Numbered from the stretch's first letter, positions 33,001 to 42,196 are shown. The stretch is DNA of 64,000 bases from JAEVLT01 sp044598425 (GCA_044598425.1 CP172536.1:1612001-1676000); one strand, 5' to 3'. Program-made: numbers and translations. The notes: generated from the sequence alone by a model not told the origin.

Positions 33001-33151
33001 GGCCATTGAAGCGCTAATGGACATTCAAAACAGCGGGCGTTTAGTAGGCATTATTTCTCATGTTCCCGAACTAAAGGAACGTATTGATGCTAGACTTGAA
33101 GTCATTGCTGAACAAACGGGAAGCCGGACGGAATTTGTTTTCACTAACTAG
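30014..33151 (+). CDS. sbcC: Exonuclease subunit SbcC (Rad50-like ATPase)
   Basis: 1045 residues. Walker A GKTGSGKTT (35-43), long coiled coils on either side of the zinc hook CPVCG (about 525), ABC signature LSGGESFKAALALALGLAD (about 946) and Walker B MFIDEGFGTLDPESL (about 979). Full length for Gram-positive SbcC. The SOS box upstream suggests induction by DNA damage. Confidence 0.95.
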   Translation: MKPIKLTIQAFGPYAGVETIDFSQLGNRTMFVISGKTGSGKTTIFDAISYAIYGKASGEDRNGPELRSQFAKDETITEVSLDFSLRGKVYSITRSPQQQKKKDKNEGYTTVGAKAELYIWDESGSKKLLASKINEVEEKIKEIMLIDSNQFRQILMIPQGEFRKLLTSDSKDKEVILQRLFHTQIYKRIEEKLKEEASELKRSVEDQQRNRNEAIGRIQAVFREELKEFLEADSVNDGIILPLLSQEIGEMAEAIVKLTSELEEKQMQQDRLKHKLFEAETILKQIQTKEALTEKKRMLEEKQAEFAEKEQQVRFAQKAAILAQQEQLCHRLKRESDQLMQNVAAISSKLKSLDELSKIQQLKLQQEQERENERQEAADEINRLLNIKDGVYSFAALEEALNHVAQRLAQAKGKQTQLEEQLRQVDENQKLMLAQKADIEQGQLTYLENERKIEKLTAEIEKFTRFERNVNRLHQAQTNLKHATGRYEKAEASFYDAKTLAEKLEHSWITGQAALLARGLEEGKECPVCGSVNHPSPALVYGGSTPTEEDLQAAKEQVLHFEKEKAKAESALYESQSAEKSARVAVEEVLAEILLRRPDFQPEYLKEVQEETTFLKLDLEKSQIRLKQQVKQLDMIKENLSGLEAKRVELQQMLQTVSNEVTELTVQFTEKRTDLTRRREQIPENLRTVPAFEKALATAKAMHENLVKQLEAAQQQWQSVKEQHAAESARLADAKSHLTGKQSELETERLVFKNQLAEQGFANFAIYESSKRSEREVEQLEREIRAFREELRSVSDRLVELSGLLQNVQPPDVDGLKMVLEKQAEALEDLANKRTDLLIKKHANDTIYEQIVASNEQMKMLEDRYRLIGHLYEMAKGQNTYRLTFERFVLAAFLDDILAEANGRLRKMTSGRYFLLRKKDRSKGNVQSGLELLVFDQYTGQERHVKTLSGGESFKAALALALGLADIVQNYAGGVSLETMFIDEGFGTLDPESLDQAIEALMDIQNSGRLVGIISHVPELKERIDARLEVIAEQTGSRTEFVFTN

Positions 33152-33194
33152 CACGGGAACGTGCCAAGAAAATCTGATGAGAGAGGAAATTCAG

Positions 33195-33650
33195 ATGATC
33201 AAACGGATTCAATGGGATGAGCCTGATCAAGTCAGGTATTTATATGATCTGCAAAGACAGGCTTACTTAATTGAAGCGAACTTAATCGGTTCGATGAACC
33301 TTCCGCCATTGAAAGAATCGTTTGATCAATTTCAAAACTGTGGGGAGACTTTTTACGGCTGGTTTGAGGGGGATGAATTGGCAGGTGCTATTTCCATCAC
33401 ATTAGAAAACGAGGAGCTCACCATTTGCCGGTTAGCCGTCCATCCAAACCATTTTCGCAAGGGAATCGGACAAAATTTATTGCGTTTTGTTGAGCGTCAC
33501 TTTGCCGATATTGGCCGAATGAATGTATCGACTGGACGAGACAATACGCCTGCAATTAATCTTTATATGCAAAATGGCTTTCATATGGTAAAGGAAATCG
33601 AGGCAGAACCAAGATTATTTATCCGGTTGTTTACGAAAGAAGGTAGTTAA
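33195..33650 (+). CDS. GNAT-family N-acetyltransferase
   Basis: 151 residues from ATG 33195, preceded by GAGAGGAAA. Acetyl-CoA-binding motif A: LAVHPNHFRKGIGQNLLRF, and motif B: NTPAINLYMQNGFHM. Substrate unknown. 43 bases after sbcC, so it may be read from the same transcript. Confidence 0.85.
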   Translation: MIKRIQWDEPDQVRYLYDLQRQAYLIEANLIGSMNLPPLKESFDQFQNCGETFYGWFEGDELAGAISITLENEELTICRLAVHPNHFRKGIGQNLLRFVERHFADIGRMNVSTGRDNTPAINLYMQNGFHMVKEIEAEPRLFIRLFTKEGS

Positions 33651-33665
33651 CTTATGCGATAATAA

Positions 33666-33706
33666 GAAAAGGGAAGCGGCCAAGTGTTTAGGTGCTTCCC
33701 TTTTCT
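33666..33706. terminator. Terminator between sbcDC-GNAT and mntH
   Basis: AAAAGGGAAGC pairs with GCTTCCCTTTT around a 16-base loop, T runs on both strands. Confidence 0.8.
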
Positions 33707-33751
33707 TTAATGATCGTAAAGTTACATGCTATAAAACTATATTTCTCGTTT

Positions 33752-35056
33752 TCAGCCAAGAAACGTCTGAATAATCAACCAAACATTCAAACTTAAAATA
33801 AGGACTGCAAAAATGGATGATAAGATGGTGACAGAGCGTTTATTTGTTAACACACCCATTAATTCTTTTTTCTGGGTGAAATAGATAAGCGCGATAATGG
33901 GAAACGGAAGAACAATGCTCAGGACAACCTGACTTGCCACAAGCGTCATCGTTGGATCGGTACCTAATGCTACGATCACAATGGTTGGGAGCATCGTGAT
34001 TAAACGGCGCAGCCACAAAGGTATAGTAAAACCGACAAATCCCTGCATGATGACTTGGCCGGCCATTGTACCAACAACAGAGCTTGAAATCCCGGAAGCA
34101 AGCAAGGAAATCAAAAACACACTAGCGGCTGCTGAACCAAGCAGCGGTGTTAATGTATGGTAGGCGGTCTTAAGGTCAGCCACACCTTGGTTGCCGGTTG
34201 AGTTAAATACAGATGCAGCCATATACATCATCGATAAATTAACAAAGCCAGCCAAAGTCATCGCAATCAGAATTTCTTTTGTGCTAAATTTTTGGATTTT
34301 TAACTTTTCGGCGTCATTCTTCGGGACGATTCTTCCTTGTGTAAGGCTTGAGTGCAAATAAAGTGCGTGCGGCATGACCGTCGCACCGATTATCCCTACG
34401 GCAAGCATAATGCTTTGATTATTCCCAATCCATGGAACAATGCTGTGATAAGCGACTTGAGTAAAATTTGGTTTAGAGAGTATCGTTTCAACCAAATAGC
34501 TTAAGCCAATCAGCATCGCAAAGGAAGCAATAAACTTCTCTAATGGTCTGAAACCGTATCTTTCGAGCATTAAAATGAGATACGTAACGATACCGGTGAT
34601 GATGACAGCGTAAATCATCGGGATTCCGAATAGCAGATTCAACGCAAGTGTAGCCCCTAGAAATTCAGCAAGATCCGTTGCCATTGCCGCCAATTCGGAA
34701 ACAACCCACATGACATAGGTTAACGGCTTTGGCATGTATTCCCGGCAAACCTCTGGGAGGTTTTTTCCTGTAGCAATTCCTAGTTTCGCTGACATGTTTT
34801 GCAGCAGCATGGCCATTAGGTTGGCAAGGATGATTACCCATAGTAATTTATAGCCGAAGCTGGCACCTGCTTGAATATTGGTTGCAAAGTTACCTGGATC
34901 TATATAAGCGATAGAAGCGATGAACGCTGGTCCGAGAAATGGCAAAAGGGCGCGAAAACCTTTCACTTTTCCATTAATGGCATCTCTTGCAGCCGATATG
35001 GTTTTGATTTCGGCGTTACGGGCACGTTTTACAGCAATCGAATCTGTTTGACCCAT
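33752..35056 (-). CDS. mntH: NRAMP divalent-metal transporter MntH
   Basis: 434 residues from the second ATG (35056), since the AAAGGATGG site abuts the first ATG (35068) but is correctly spaced from this one. Eleven predicted membrane segments. NRAMP signatures: DPGNFATNIQAGASFGY (first helix, metal-binding D and N), ATVMPHALYLHSSL (sixth helix, MPH). Imports Mn2+ (also Fe2+) with protons. A probable MntR site overlaps its start region. Confidence 0.93.
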   Translation of the reverse strand: MGQTDSIAVKRARNAEIKTISAARDAINGKVKGFRALLPFLGPAFIASIAYIDPGNFATNIQAGASFGYKLLWVIILANLMAMLLQNMSAKLGIATGKNLPEVCREYMPKPLTYVMWVVSELAAMATDLAEFLGATLALNLLFGIPMIYAVIITGIVTYLILMLERYGFRPLEKFIASFAMLIGLSYLVETILSKPNFTQVAYHSIVPWIGNNQSIMLAVGIIGATVMPHALYLHSSLTQGRIVPKNDAEKLKIQKFSTKEILIAMTLAGFVNLSMMYMAASVFNSTGNQGVADLKTAYHTLTPLLGSAAASVFLISLLASGISSSVVGTMAGQVIMQGFVGFTIPLWLRRLITMLPTIVIVALGTDPTMTLVASQVVLSIVLPFPIIALIYFTQKKELMGVLTNKRSVTILSSIFAVLILSLNVWLIIQTFLG

Positions 35057-35115
35057 TTGGGACACCATCCTTTCTCTTGTTTTCGTTGTTGCAAGCTTTG
35101 TTCGTTAATGAATGT

Positions 35116-35133
35116 TTTTTTCCCTAATGCAAC
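35116..35133 (-). promoter_or_regulatory. Candidate MntR operator of mntH
   Basis: On the minus strand TTGCATTAGGGAAAAA differs from the TTGCATGAGGGAAA operator known before Bacillus subtilis mntH at one base. It follows a perfect TATAAT (35145-35150), so it covers the first transcribed bases: repression by Mn2+-bound MntR is expected. Confidence 0.7.
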
Positions 35134-35144
35134 TTTATAGAACC

Positions 35145-35150
35145 ATTATA
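35145..35150 (-). promoter_or_regulatory. mntH -10 element
   Basis: TATAAT on the minus strand; the -35 is weak. Predicted start near 35138. Confidence 0.55.
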
Positions 35151-35370
35151 TTAGATTTTGAAACATTTGTGTATCTTTTTGTTTGAAAAATGAGAGTAAA
35201 TTTAAAAAGCCGCTAAAAACAACCAAATCGTCCAGGGATATTTAGTTCTTTCCCGCAATAAAATGGAGCAAACATAATAACGGAAAAAAACATATGGTTG
35301 AGCGTTTGCTTGAACTATCGCCATGTTCGCGCTACATTAAGAAGAAAGAGAGATGAAGAAGGTGGCACAT

Positions 35371-37254
35371 TTGGAGAAAAGATATTTTACAATCGGCATG
35401 GCGGGGCATATTGACCACGGAAAGACATCGTTAACGAAGGCGCTCACGCATGTTGATACTGATCGACTAAAGGAAGAAAAGGAACGGCAAATTTCCATTG
35501 AACTTGGTTTTGCCCCTCTTTATGAAGATGAGGATATCCAAATTTCGGTTATTGATGTTCCGGGACACGAACGCTTTATTCGCCAGATGATTGCCGGTGT
35601 TGCAGGCATCGATTTGGTTGTCCTTGTTGTAGCGGCAGATGAAGGCGTAATGCCGCAAACAAGAGAGCATCTTGAAATTCTTGGATTTTTGGGAATTCAA
35701 TCTGGGATTATCGCGATAACGAAAATTGATCGGGTGGAAGAAGAATTCATCGAACTCGTCCAAGAGGATATATTAGAAGAATTAAAGGGCACGGTTTTTG
35801 AAAATTCACCGGTAGTCCTCGTTGACAGCCTTTCCAACAGAGGAATAGATGAGTTGAAAACACTCATTATTCAGACCTTAAAAGATCTGGAAATGCGTGA
35901 TGCAAAAGGGGATTTTCGTCTGCCAATTGACCAAGTATTTACTGTAAAAGGGCAGGGAACGGTTGTCCGCGGAACGGTTTACGAAGGTACGGTAGTCGAG
36001 GGACAAACCTTGTTGATTATGCCTAAGGGTACGGAGGTTAAGGCGCGGCAAATACAAGTGCATCATCAGCCGGCGCAAAAAGCATTCGCTGGTCAGCGGG
36101 CTGCGATCAATTTATCGGGCGTGTCAAAGGAGGATTTAGAACGAGGCGATGTTCTCGTTTCTTCTGAAAATTTTATTGTGACACGTACGATTGATGTAGC
36201 CGTTCGTGTAGTTGAAGACCTCGAATACATGGTCAAGCAGCGGATGCCGATTAAGCTGCATATTGGGACAACCGAAGTGATGGGCCGGATCGTTTTCTTT
36301 GACCGGAATGAATTAAAGGAAGAAAGTGGCGAAATTCTCTGCCAGCTCCGCCTGGATGATGAAATTTTAACAAAACGCGGCGACCGTTTTATTATTCGTC
36401 GGCCAAGTCCGCAAGAAACGATTGGCGGCGGCTGGGTGATTGACCCGAACGGAGCGAAATATCGGTTCGGAACGCAGACGATCGATGAGCTAGAAAAAAA
36501 GAAAGAAGGCTCACCAAAAGAGCGAATCATCGCTGTTCTTTATGAAGCAAAATCACTCACAGTGAATGAATTAATCAAGCAAACCGCTCTTGATGAGGAG
36601 GCATTACGGGTTTCATTAGCGGATGAAGATTTTGTTTTGTTAAATGGAAAGGAATATACGTTAAAAACGTTGATTCGTTCCATTGAGGATGATATGTATG
36701 ATCGGCTTCATGATTTTCATCTTGCCAATCCGATGAAGCCTGGATTAAATAAAGCTGAACTATTACAAATACTGCGAAAAAGTTTTCCGCGTCCTTTGCT
36801 CGATTATGTTGTGGAAAATGGCATTGACAATGGCAGCTTTGTGCGAAACGGACAATTTGTGTCTTTGGCCGCATTTGTCCCGCATGTGCCAAAAAATTGG
36901 CGGAAACGGACAGAGAACATGCTAGAAGACTTAAAAAAGGATGGCCTGCAGGTTCGCCATCTTCATGATTATTTTGCAAAAGCAGGCATTCCGGAAGATT
37001 TAGCAGGTGATTTAAAGCGATACTTGGAAGACCAAGGAGAGATTGTTCCATTAGATGACCAATTCTCCTTTTACGGGGATCATTTTCGCCGTGCGGTAGA
37101 AAAATTACGAAGCAAAACGGGAGCTGAATTTGAAGTAGGAGAGGCAAAAGAAATTCTAGGTCTCTCACGGAAATATATCATTCCATTTTTAGAAAAAATT
37201 GATGCACTTGGATGGACGAAACGAGCAGAAAACAAAAGGGTTTGGCAAAACTAA
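35371..37254 (+). CDS. selB: Selenocysteine-specific translation elongation factor SelB
   Basis: 627 residues. TTG 35371 is chosen (gives MEKRYFTIGMAGHIDHGKTS, with AGAAGGTGG upstream); ATG 35353 would add 6 residues. GTPase motifs: GHIDHGKTS, DVPGHERFIRQM, TKID. EF-Tu-like beta-barrel domains follow (VFTVKGQGTVVRGTV, QTIGGG-like RPSPQETIGGGWVIDP), then C-terminal winged-helix repeats for mRNA (SECIS) binding. It delivers Sec-tRNA to UGA codons. selA, selD, tRNA-Sec and a selenoprotein are not in the window. Confidence 0.92.
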   Translation: MEKRYFTIGMAGHIDHGKTSLTKALTHVDTDRLKEEKERQISIELGFAPLYEDEDIQISVIDVPGHERFIRQMIAGVAGIDLVVLVVAADEGVMPQTREHLEILGFLGIQSGIIAITKIDRVEEEFIELVQEDILEELKGTVFENSPVVLVDSLSNRGIDELKTLIIQTLKDLEMRDAKGDFRLPIDQVFTVKGQGTVVRGTVYEGTVVEGQTLLIMPKGTEVKARQIQVHHQPAQKAFAGQRAAINLSGVSKEDLERGDVLVSSENFIVTRTIDVAVRVVEDLEYMVKQRMPIKLHIGTTEVMGRIVFFDRNELKEESGEILCQLRLDDEILTKRGDRFIIRRPSPQETIGGGWVIDPNGAKYRFGTQTIDELEKKKEGSPKERIIAVLYEAKSLTVNELIKQTALDEEALRVSLADEDFVLLNGKEYTLKTLIRSIEDDMYDRLHDFHLANPMKPGLNKAELLQILRKSFPRPLLDYVVENGIDNGSFVRNGQFVSLAAFVPHVPKNWRKRTENMLEDLKKDGLQVRHLHDYFAKAGIPEDLAGDLKRYLEDQGEIVPLDDQFSFYGDHFRRAVEKLRSKTGAEFEVGEAKEILGLSRKYIIPFLEKIDALGWTKRAENKRVWQN

Positions 37255-37465
37255 GATGAAGCAAGATCAAAGACATTATTTAATTTGCTTACGACACGAC
37301 CAAGATATATTTGGATTTTGGCGAACGTTTAAATCATTAAAAATGAAAAGTTATAAGATTCAATTAACGTTTTACGGATTTTCATAGATTTTCCACTTCC
37401 CTATCGATATAATAGAAAAAGAAATGTTTAGAAATTTGACGAAAAAGGGATTGTGGGGGTTCATT

Positions 37466-39151
37466 ATGAAATTAAAATTAGGCAGCAAGATCAACTTGAT
37501 TGTGATTAGCATTATTTTGCTAATGTCCTTGGCCATTGGCTTGGCTGTCAATTGGCAAGTAAAAACAAATATGAAGAAATATGCAACGGAAAAAGCGAAG
37601 GGGGATTTAAACCTTGCTTTCCATTATATCGATGCGAAATACAGGGGTGATTGGACGATTCGTAATGGAGAACTTTACAAAGGCAGTCATCGCTTAAATG
37701 GCAATGAAGAAATTGTTGATGCAATTGCTAAAGATACAGGTGATACGGTCACCATTTTTCAAAAAGATAAGAGAATTACAACGAATGTTATCGTTAAAGG
37801 CAAGCGAGCTGTTGGAACAAAGGTATCAGCTAAAGTTGCAAATGCGGTGTTACACGATGGTCAATCTTTTTATGGCGAAGCGAATGTAGCAGGTTACAAC
37901 TATCAAACGGCATACATGCCAATCAAAGATGCCAACGGTAAAATTATTGGGATTTTTTATGTCGGGGCTTCGCAAAAAAACATTGATCAAATGTTTGCAT
38001 CTTTCTTGAAAGTATTCTTGCTTGTGTTAGCTGGAGCGATTATTCTAGCCATTGTCATTCCTTTAGTCTTTACCTATCGATTAAAGAAACGGTTGGATAC
38101 TGTTTCTAGTGCAATGGATCGTGCGGGCGCCGGTGATTTTACGACAAAAATAAAGGATCAGGCCGGAGATGAATTGACGGATTTGGCCAATAATTACAAT
38201 CAAATGGCACAAAATTTACATATGTTAATTCGCGAAGTATCCCAAGCAGCAGAACAAGTAGCAGCTTCATCACAAGAGCTGACTGCGGGAGCCGAGCAAA
38301 CGAGCAGGGCAAGTGCACAAATTACGGAAGCTATTCAGCAAATTGCAATCGGCGCTGAAAATCAAACAAATACGGTAGAAGCAAACGGCCAAGCTTTTAA
38401 TGAAATTTCGTTCGGAATTAATCGGATCGCGCAAAGTTCGGCTACAGTGTCAGAGAAAGCCGTTACGGCAACGGATGCAGCGCAGGAAGGCGGTGATTTA
38501 GTTGGAAAAACCGTCAAGCAAATGGACGCCATTCAATATTCGGTCGAAGAAAGCGGAAATGTGATCCAACTTTTGGATAAAAGGTCGAAGGAAATTGGGG
38601 AGATTACAAGGGTAATCAATGAGATTGCCAACCAGACGAATTTACTTGCGCTTAATGCTGCGATTGAGGCAGCAAGAGCGGGCGAGCATGGTAAAGGCTT
38701 CGCGGTTGTAGCGGACGAAGTGCGAAAATTGGCCGAAGAATCGCAAAAGTCTTCTGCGCAAATTTCTTCCTTAATTAAAGATATTCAGGAAGATATGAAG
38801 CTTTCACACAGCACGATGGACAGGGTGAAAGAAGAAGTACAATCCGGCATTCAGATCGTTGATAGGGCGGAAGAGAAGTTTGGAGAAATCCATGAGCTAA
38901 TGGAAGCGGTACAGGAAGAGATTAATGAGGTGGCTGCAACTGCAGAACAAATGTCTGCCGGAGCGGAAGAAGTGACATCCAGCACTCGTGATATTATAGT
39001 AGTTTCCAAAGAGACGTCCCTGCATTCACAAAATGCCGCAGCTTCAACAGAAGAACAATTAGCCTCAATGGAGGAAATTACAGCTTCAGCTACTTCATTG
39101 TCAACGATGGCAATCCATCTGCAAGAGTTAATGGCGAAGTTTAAAATTTAA
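37466..39151 (+). CDS. Methyl-accepting chemotaxis protein with Cache domain
   Basis: 561 residues from ATG 37466 (KLKLGSKINL); an upstream in-frame ATG at 37424 has no ribosome site. First membrane helix about 7-28, external single-Cache-like domain about 30-185 (GDTVTIFQKDKRITT, IGIFYVGASQ), second helix about 186-208, HAMP, and the cytoplasmic signalling hairpin with tip EIANQTNLLALNAAIEAARAGEHGKGFAVVADEVRKL. It senses an extracellular ligand and controls CheA. Single gene, ligand unknown. Confidence 0.93.
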   Translation: MKLKLGSKINLIVISIILLMSLAIGLAVNWQVKTNMKKYATEKAKGDLNLAFHYIDAKYRGDWTIRNGELYKGSHRLNGNEEIVDAIAKDTGDTVTIFQKDKRITTNVIVKGKRAVGTKVSAKVANAVLHDGQSFYGEANVAGYNYQTAYMPIKDANGKIIGIFYVGASQKNIDQMFASFLKVFLLVLAGAIILAIVIPLVFTYRLKKRLDTVSSAMDRAGAGDFTTKIKDQAGDELTDLANNYNQMAQNLHMLIREVSQAAEQVAASSQELTAGAEQTSRASAQITEAIQQIAIGAENQTNTVEANGQAFNEISFGINRIAQSSATVSEKAVTATDAAQEGGDLVGKTVKQMDAIQYSVEESGNVIQLLDKRSKEIGEITRVINEIANQTNLLALNAAIEAARAGEHGKGFAVVADEVRKLAEESQKSSAQISSLIKDIQEDMKLSHSTMDRVKEEVQSGIQIVDRAEEKFGEIHELMEAVQEEINEVAATAEQMSAGAEEVTSSTRDIIVVSKETSLHSQNAAASTEEQLASMEEITASATSLSTMAIHLQELMAKFKI

Positions 39152-39197
39152 AAGTGGTGGTGCCTCGCACGCCTTGCGATTGCCGAATGATTTTGAA

Positions 39198-39232
39198 CAA
39201 AAGCACATCAGCAAATGTTGGTGTGCTTTTTC
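39198..39232 (+). terminator. Terminator after the chemoreceptor gene
   Basis: AAAAGCACA pairs with TGTGCTTTTT around a loop that itself holds short complementary bases. Confidence 0.65.
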
Positions 39233-39331
39233 CTTAAGGAAAAATTAAGAATTCCCATTCATACTCTTTTTATCCAATTAAATTTTGAGGTTCTGTGGAT
39301 TATCCACGGATGAAAAGGAGTAACGGAAAAT

Positions 39332-40303
39332 ATGAAAAAGTGGATCATTGCCATCATTGCAGTCATCGTGATCGGATTTGCCGGCTATCAATGGTACGCA
39401 TCGAAAACAAGCGCCAAACAAGCCCCTGTCCAAACACGCACAGCGACTGTGCAAAAAGGAAAATTGGAAGTGAAAGTGAGCGGTTCCGGGACAATCCAGC
39501 CAGTCACAAGCGAGGATATTAAAGCGTCGATTAGCAATAATTCAATTGAAGAAGTGCTTGTATCTGCTGGGGAAACAGTGAAAAAAGGAGATGAACTAAT
39601 TACCTTTACAGACGGAAGTGACCCGATCACGGCTCCTGCCGACGGTGTGATGACAACGATTGCTGTTGCAGCCGGCGAGCGGGTGACAGCGGGACAAGTT
39701 GTTGCCCATTTAACCAATTACAATGACTTGAAAGCAGTCGTTCAAATTGATGAACTTGATATTCCAAAAGTACAATTGAACCAGACCGTTTCGTTAAAAG
39801 TGAATGCTTATCCTGACCAATCATATACAGGAAAAGTAACAGCGATTGCCAATGAAGGCACAACCACAAACGGCGTCTCCAGTTTTGATGTCACGATTGG
39901 GCTTGATCAAGCACAAAATTTAAAAGTGGGCATGAGCGCGGAAGCAAGCATTCTTACAGCGAGCAAAGACAATGCTCTCTATGTCCCGCTTGAAGCAATT
40001 CACACGGTAAATAATCAAAAATTTGTCCTTTTAGCTTCCGGAAGCATTTCCGGGCAAAATGGCACAATGCAGCAACGAAAAACAGTTAAAACTGGGCTTG
40101 CCAATGAAGATTATGTTGAAATTACGGAAGGATTAACAGAAGGAGAAACCGTTCGCCTTCCGCAGCTCGCAACGAATACAACCACAAATTCCGCACAAGG
40201 TCGTTTTACCCAAGGCGGCTTGGGCGGTGAGATGAATCGGATTAACGGTATTGGCGGCGGAGGAGCAAACAGAAATGGCGCTGGTGGAAGAGGTGGAAAC
40301 TAA
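39332..40303 (+). CDS. MacA/YknX-type efflux adaptor protein
   Basis: 323 residues. N-terminal membrane anchor (KWIIAIIAVIVIGFAGYQWY), then biotinyl-lipoyl-like and beta-barrel adaptor domains (GSGTIQPVTSEDI, LITFTDGSDPITAPADGVM, VAHLTNYNDLKAVVQIDELDI) and a glycine/asparagine-rich tail (GIGGGGANRNGAGGRGGN). Shorter than YknX (about 377). It joins the ATPase and permease that follow. AAAAGGAG precedes the ATG, whose stop overlaps the ATPase start (TAATG). Confidence 0.88.
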   Translation: MKKWIIAIIAVIVIGFAGYQWYASKTSAKQAPVQTRTATVQKGKLEVKVSGSGTIQPVTSEDIKASISNNSIEEVLVSAGETVKKGDELITFTDGSDPITAPADGVMTTIAVAAGERVTAGQVVAHLTNYNDLKAVVQIDELDIPKVQLNQTVSLKVNAYPDQSYTGKVTAIANEGTTTNGVSSFDVTIGLDQAQNLKVGMSAEASILTASKDNALYVPLEAIHTVNNQKFVLLASGSISGQNGTMQQRKTVKTGLANEDYVEITEGLTEGETVRLPQLATNTTTNSAQGRFTQGGLGGEMNRINGIGGGGANRNGAGGRGGN

Positions 40304-41013
40304 TGAGCATGCCCATGATTCAAATTGATTGTTTAATGAAGTCGTATAAGTTAGGCGGCGAAACCGTACATGCGTTGAACAATGTTTCCTTGACCATCGA
40401 CCAAGGAGAGTTCCTCGCCATCATCGGTCCGTCCGGTTCGGGGAAATCGACCTTGATGAATATGATCGGCTGCTTGGATCGCCCGGATTCTGGAGAATAT
40501 TATTTGGATGGAAAAGAAATTGGCAGGATGAATGATAATGATCTTGCAACGATTCGCAACCAAAAAATCGGCTTTATTTTTCAAAATTTCAACTTGCTTA
40601 CGAAGCTTACAGCTGCTGAAAATGTTGAGCTTCCGCTTATTTATAGCGGTATTTCAGGCAGAGAACGACGCAAAATGGCGATGGAATCACTTGAAAAAGT
40701 AGGATTAAAGGATCGGGCAGCCCATCTGCCAACACAGTTATCCGGCGGACAACAGCAGCGGGTAGCCATCGCCCGGGCCCTTGTTGGCAAGCCATCGATT
40801 CTATTGGCGGACGAACCAACTGGTGCATTGGACAGTAAAACAAGTCACGAAATCCTTCAAGTAATGCAAAGTCTTAACGAACAAGGAAACACCATTATTT
40901 TAATAACCCATGATTTGGCGATTGCCAAACAAGCAAAACGAATGGTCCGCATCCAGGATGGGCAGCTGTTTGAGAATGAAGGTGAACAAATTGGCAATCT
41001 TTCAATCTATTAA
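40303..41013 (+). CDS. ABC exporter ATP-binding protein (MacB/YknY type)
   Basis: 236 residues. Walker A GPSGSGKST, Q-loop FQNFNLLTKLT, signature LSGGQQQRVAIARAL, Walker B ILLADEPTGALD, H-loop ITHD. Belongs to the LolD/MacB-type ATPases that power mechanotransmission permeases. GAGGTGG precedes its ATG. Overlaps the permease start by about 38 bases. Confidence 0.93.
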   Translation: MSMPMIQIDCLMKSYKLGGETVHALNNVSLTIDQGEFLAIIGPSGSGKSTLMNMIGCLDRPDSGEYYLDGKEIGRMNDNDLATIRNQKIGFIFQNFNLLTKLTAAENVELPLIYSGISGRERRKMAMESLEKVGLKDRAAHLPTQLSGGQQQRVAIARALVGKPSILLADEPTGALDSKTSHEILQVMQSLNEQGNTIILITHDLAIAKQAKRMVRIQDGQLFENEGEQIGNLSIY

Positions 41014-42157
41014 AATGGCATTGCGCAGCATTCGCAGCAATAAACTAAGGGCCGTCTTAACCATGCTTGGGATTATCATCGGCGTTTCTTCTGTCATTGT
41101 TCTTGTTTCAATGGCCCAAGGCTCAACGAAAAACGTTACGAGCCAAATCAATAATTTAGGAACCAATTTGCTTACGATTAATACATTTGGAACCGATCTT
41201 TCTTTAACAGAAACGAAAATCGGAAAAATAAGCAAGTTGAATGGAGTTAAGGCTGTGTCCCCTGTTGTCTCAGGCAGGGTAAATGTGAAGGAAAATAAAA
41301 CTTCTGCGCAAGTATCGCTGATGGGAACCAATGCTGATTACGCATCCGTCAGAAATACTCAAGTCAGTTCGGGAAGATTTTTAAGCGATATTGATCTTGA
41401 ATACCGCCAAAAAATTGCCGTAATCGGTTCAACAACCGCCCAAACCTTTTTTGCGGGCGAAGACCCGGTCGGGAAATACGTGCAGCTTGACGGGGTCTCT
41501 TTTAAAGTTGTTGGCGTTTTAGCTTCAAAAGGCGGGTCGCTCGGTCAAAGCGGTGACGATGTCGTCATTGTTCCATTGAGCACTGCCGAGCGTTTAGTTA
41601 AAACGACGAGCATTAATCAAGTCTATCTGCAGGCGCAAAATGAGCAGCAAATGGATTTGGTCATGGCAGAAGTAGAGCGGGAAATGGCCAATCTTTTTCC
41701 GAATAAAACAGACTCCTACAGCGTCTTCAATCAGCAGGATTTAATGAACACAATGAGCTCAGTCACGCAGACGATGACGATGATGCTTGGAGGTATTGCC
41801 GGCATTTCCTTATTGGTCGGCGGCATTGGCATCATGAATATTATGCTTGTCTCCGTTTCCGAGAGAACGAAAGAAATTGGCATTCGCAAAGCGATTGGCG
41901 CGAAACGGCGCGATATCCTGATGCAATTTTTAATCGAGTCGATTGTTTTAAGTTCGATGGGCGGCTTGATTGGCATATTGTTTGGAATCGGTTTAGGAAC
42001 AATGCTTGGCTCGGCGTTAAGTTTAACGGTTGCGTTCTCATCTTCCGTCATCCTGCTGGCATTTTTATTTTCGCTTGCTGTCGGTGTTGTTTTTGGGGTA
42101 TTCCCAGCCAATAAAGCCTCAAAATTAAACCCAATCCAAGCGTTGCGTTATGAATAA
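40976..42157 (+). CDS. ABC permease of the MacB/FtsX type (YknZ-like)
   Basis: 393 residues from ATG 40976 (or GTG 40982). One membrane segment (LRAVLTMLGIIIGVSSVIVLVS), a large extracellular MacB core domain, then three segments in the FtsX part (ISLLVGGIGIMNIMLVSVSERTKEIGIRKAIGAKRRDI). With the adaptor and ATPase it should form a MacAB-like pump for a peptide or toxin; YknWXYZ protects against SdpC in Bacillus subtilis. Confidence 0.9.
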   Translation: MKVNKLAIFQSIKMALRSIRSNKLRAVLTMLGIIIGVSSVIVLVSMAQGSTKNVTSQINNLGTNLLTINTFGTDLSLTETKIGKISKLNGVKAVSPVVSGRVNVKENKTSAQVSLMGTNADYASVRNTQVSSGRFLSDIDLEYRQKIAVIGSTTAQTFFAGEDPVGKYVQLDGVSFKVVGVLASKGGSLGQSGDDVVIVPLSTAERLVKTTSINQVYLQAQNEQQMDLVMAEVEREMANLFPNKTDSYSVFNQQDLMNTMSSVTQTMTMMLGGIAGISLLVGGIGIMNIMLVSVSERTKEIGIRKAIGAKRRDILMQFLIESIVLSSMGGLIGILFGIGLGTMLGSALSLTVAFSSSVILLAFLFSLAVGVVFGVFPANKASKLNPIQALRYE

Positions 42158-42158
42158 A

Positions 42159-42196
42159 AAAACAAAGCGATCGCCTAGCGGCGGCCGCTTTGTTTT
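42159..42196 (+). terminator. Terminator between the exporter and its regulators
   Basis: AAAACAAAGCG and TCGCC pair with GGCGG and CGCTTTGTTTT. Probably partial read-through to the downstream genes, which start 30 bases later. Confidence 0.75.

Noticed and set aside
36575..37168. 197-codon minus-strand frame inside selB
   Set aside because: Antisense to the SelB winged-helix domains, which are well conserved; no start signal.
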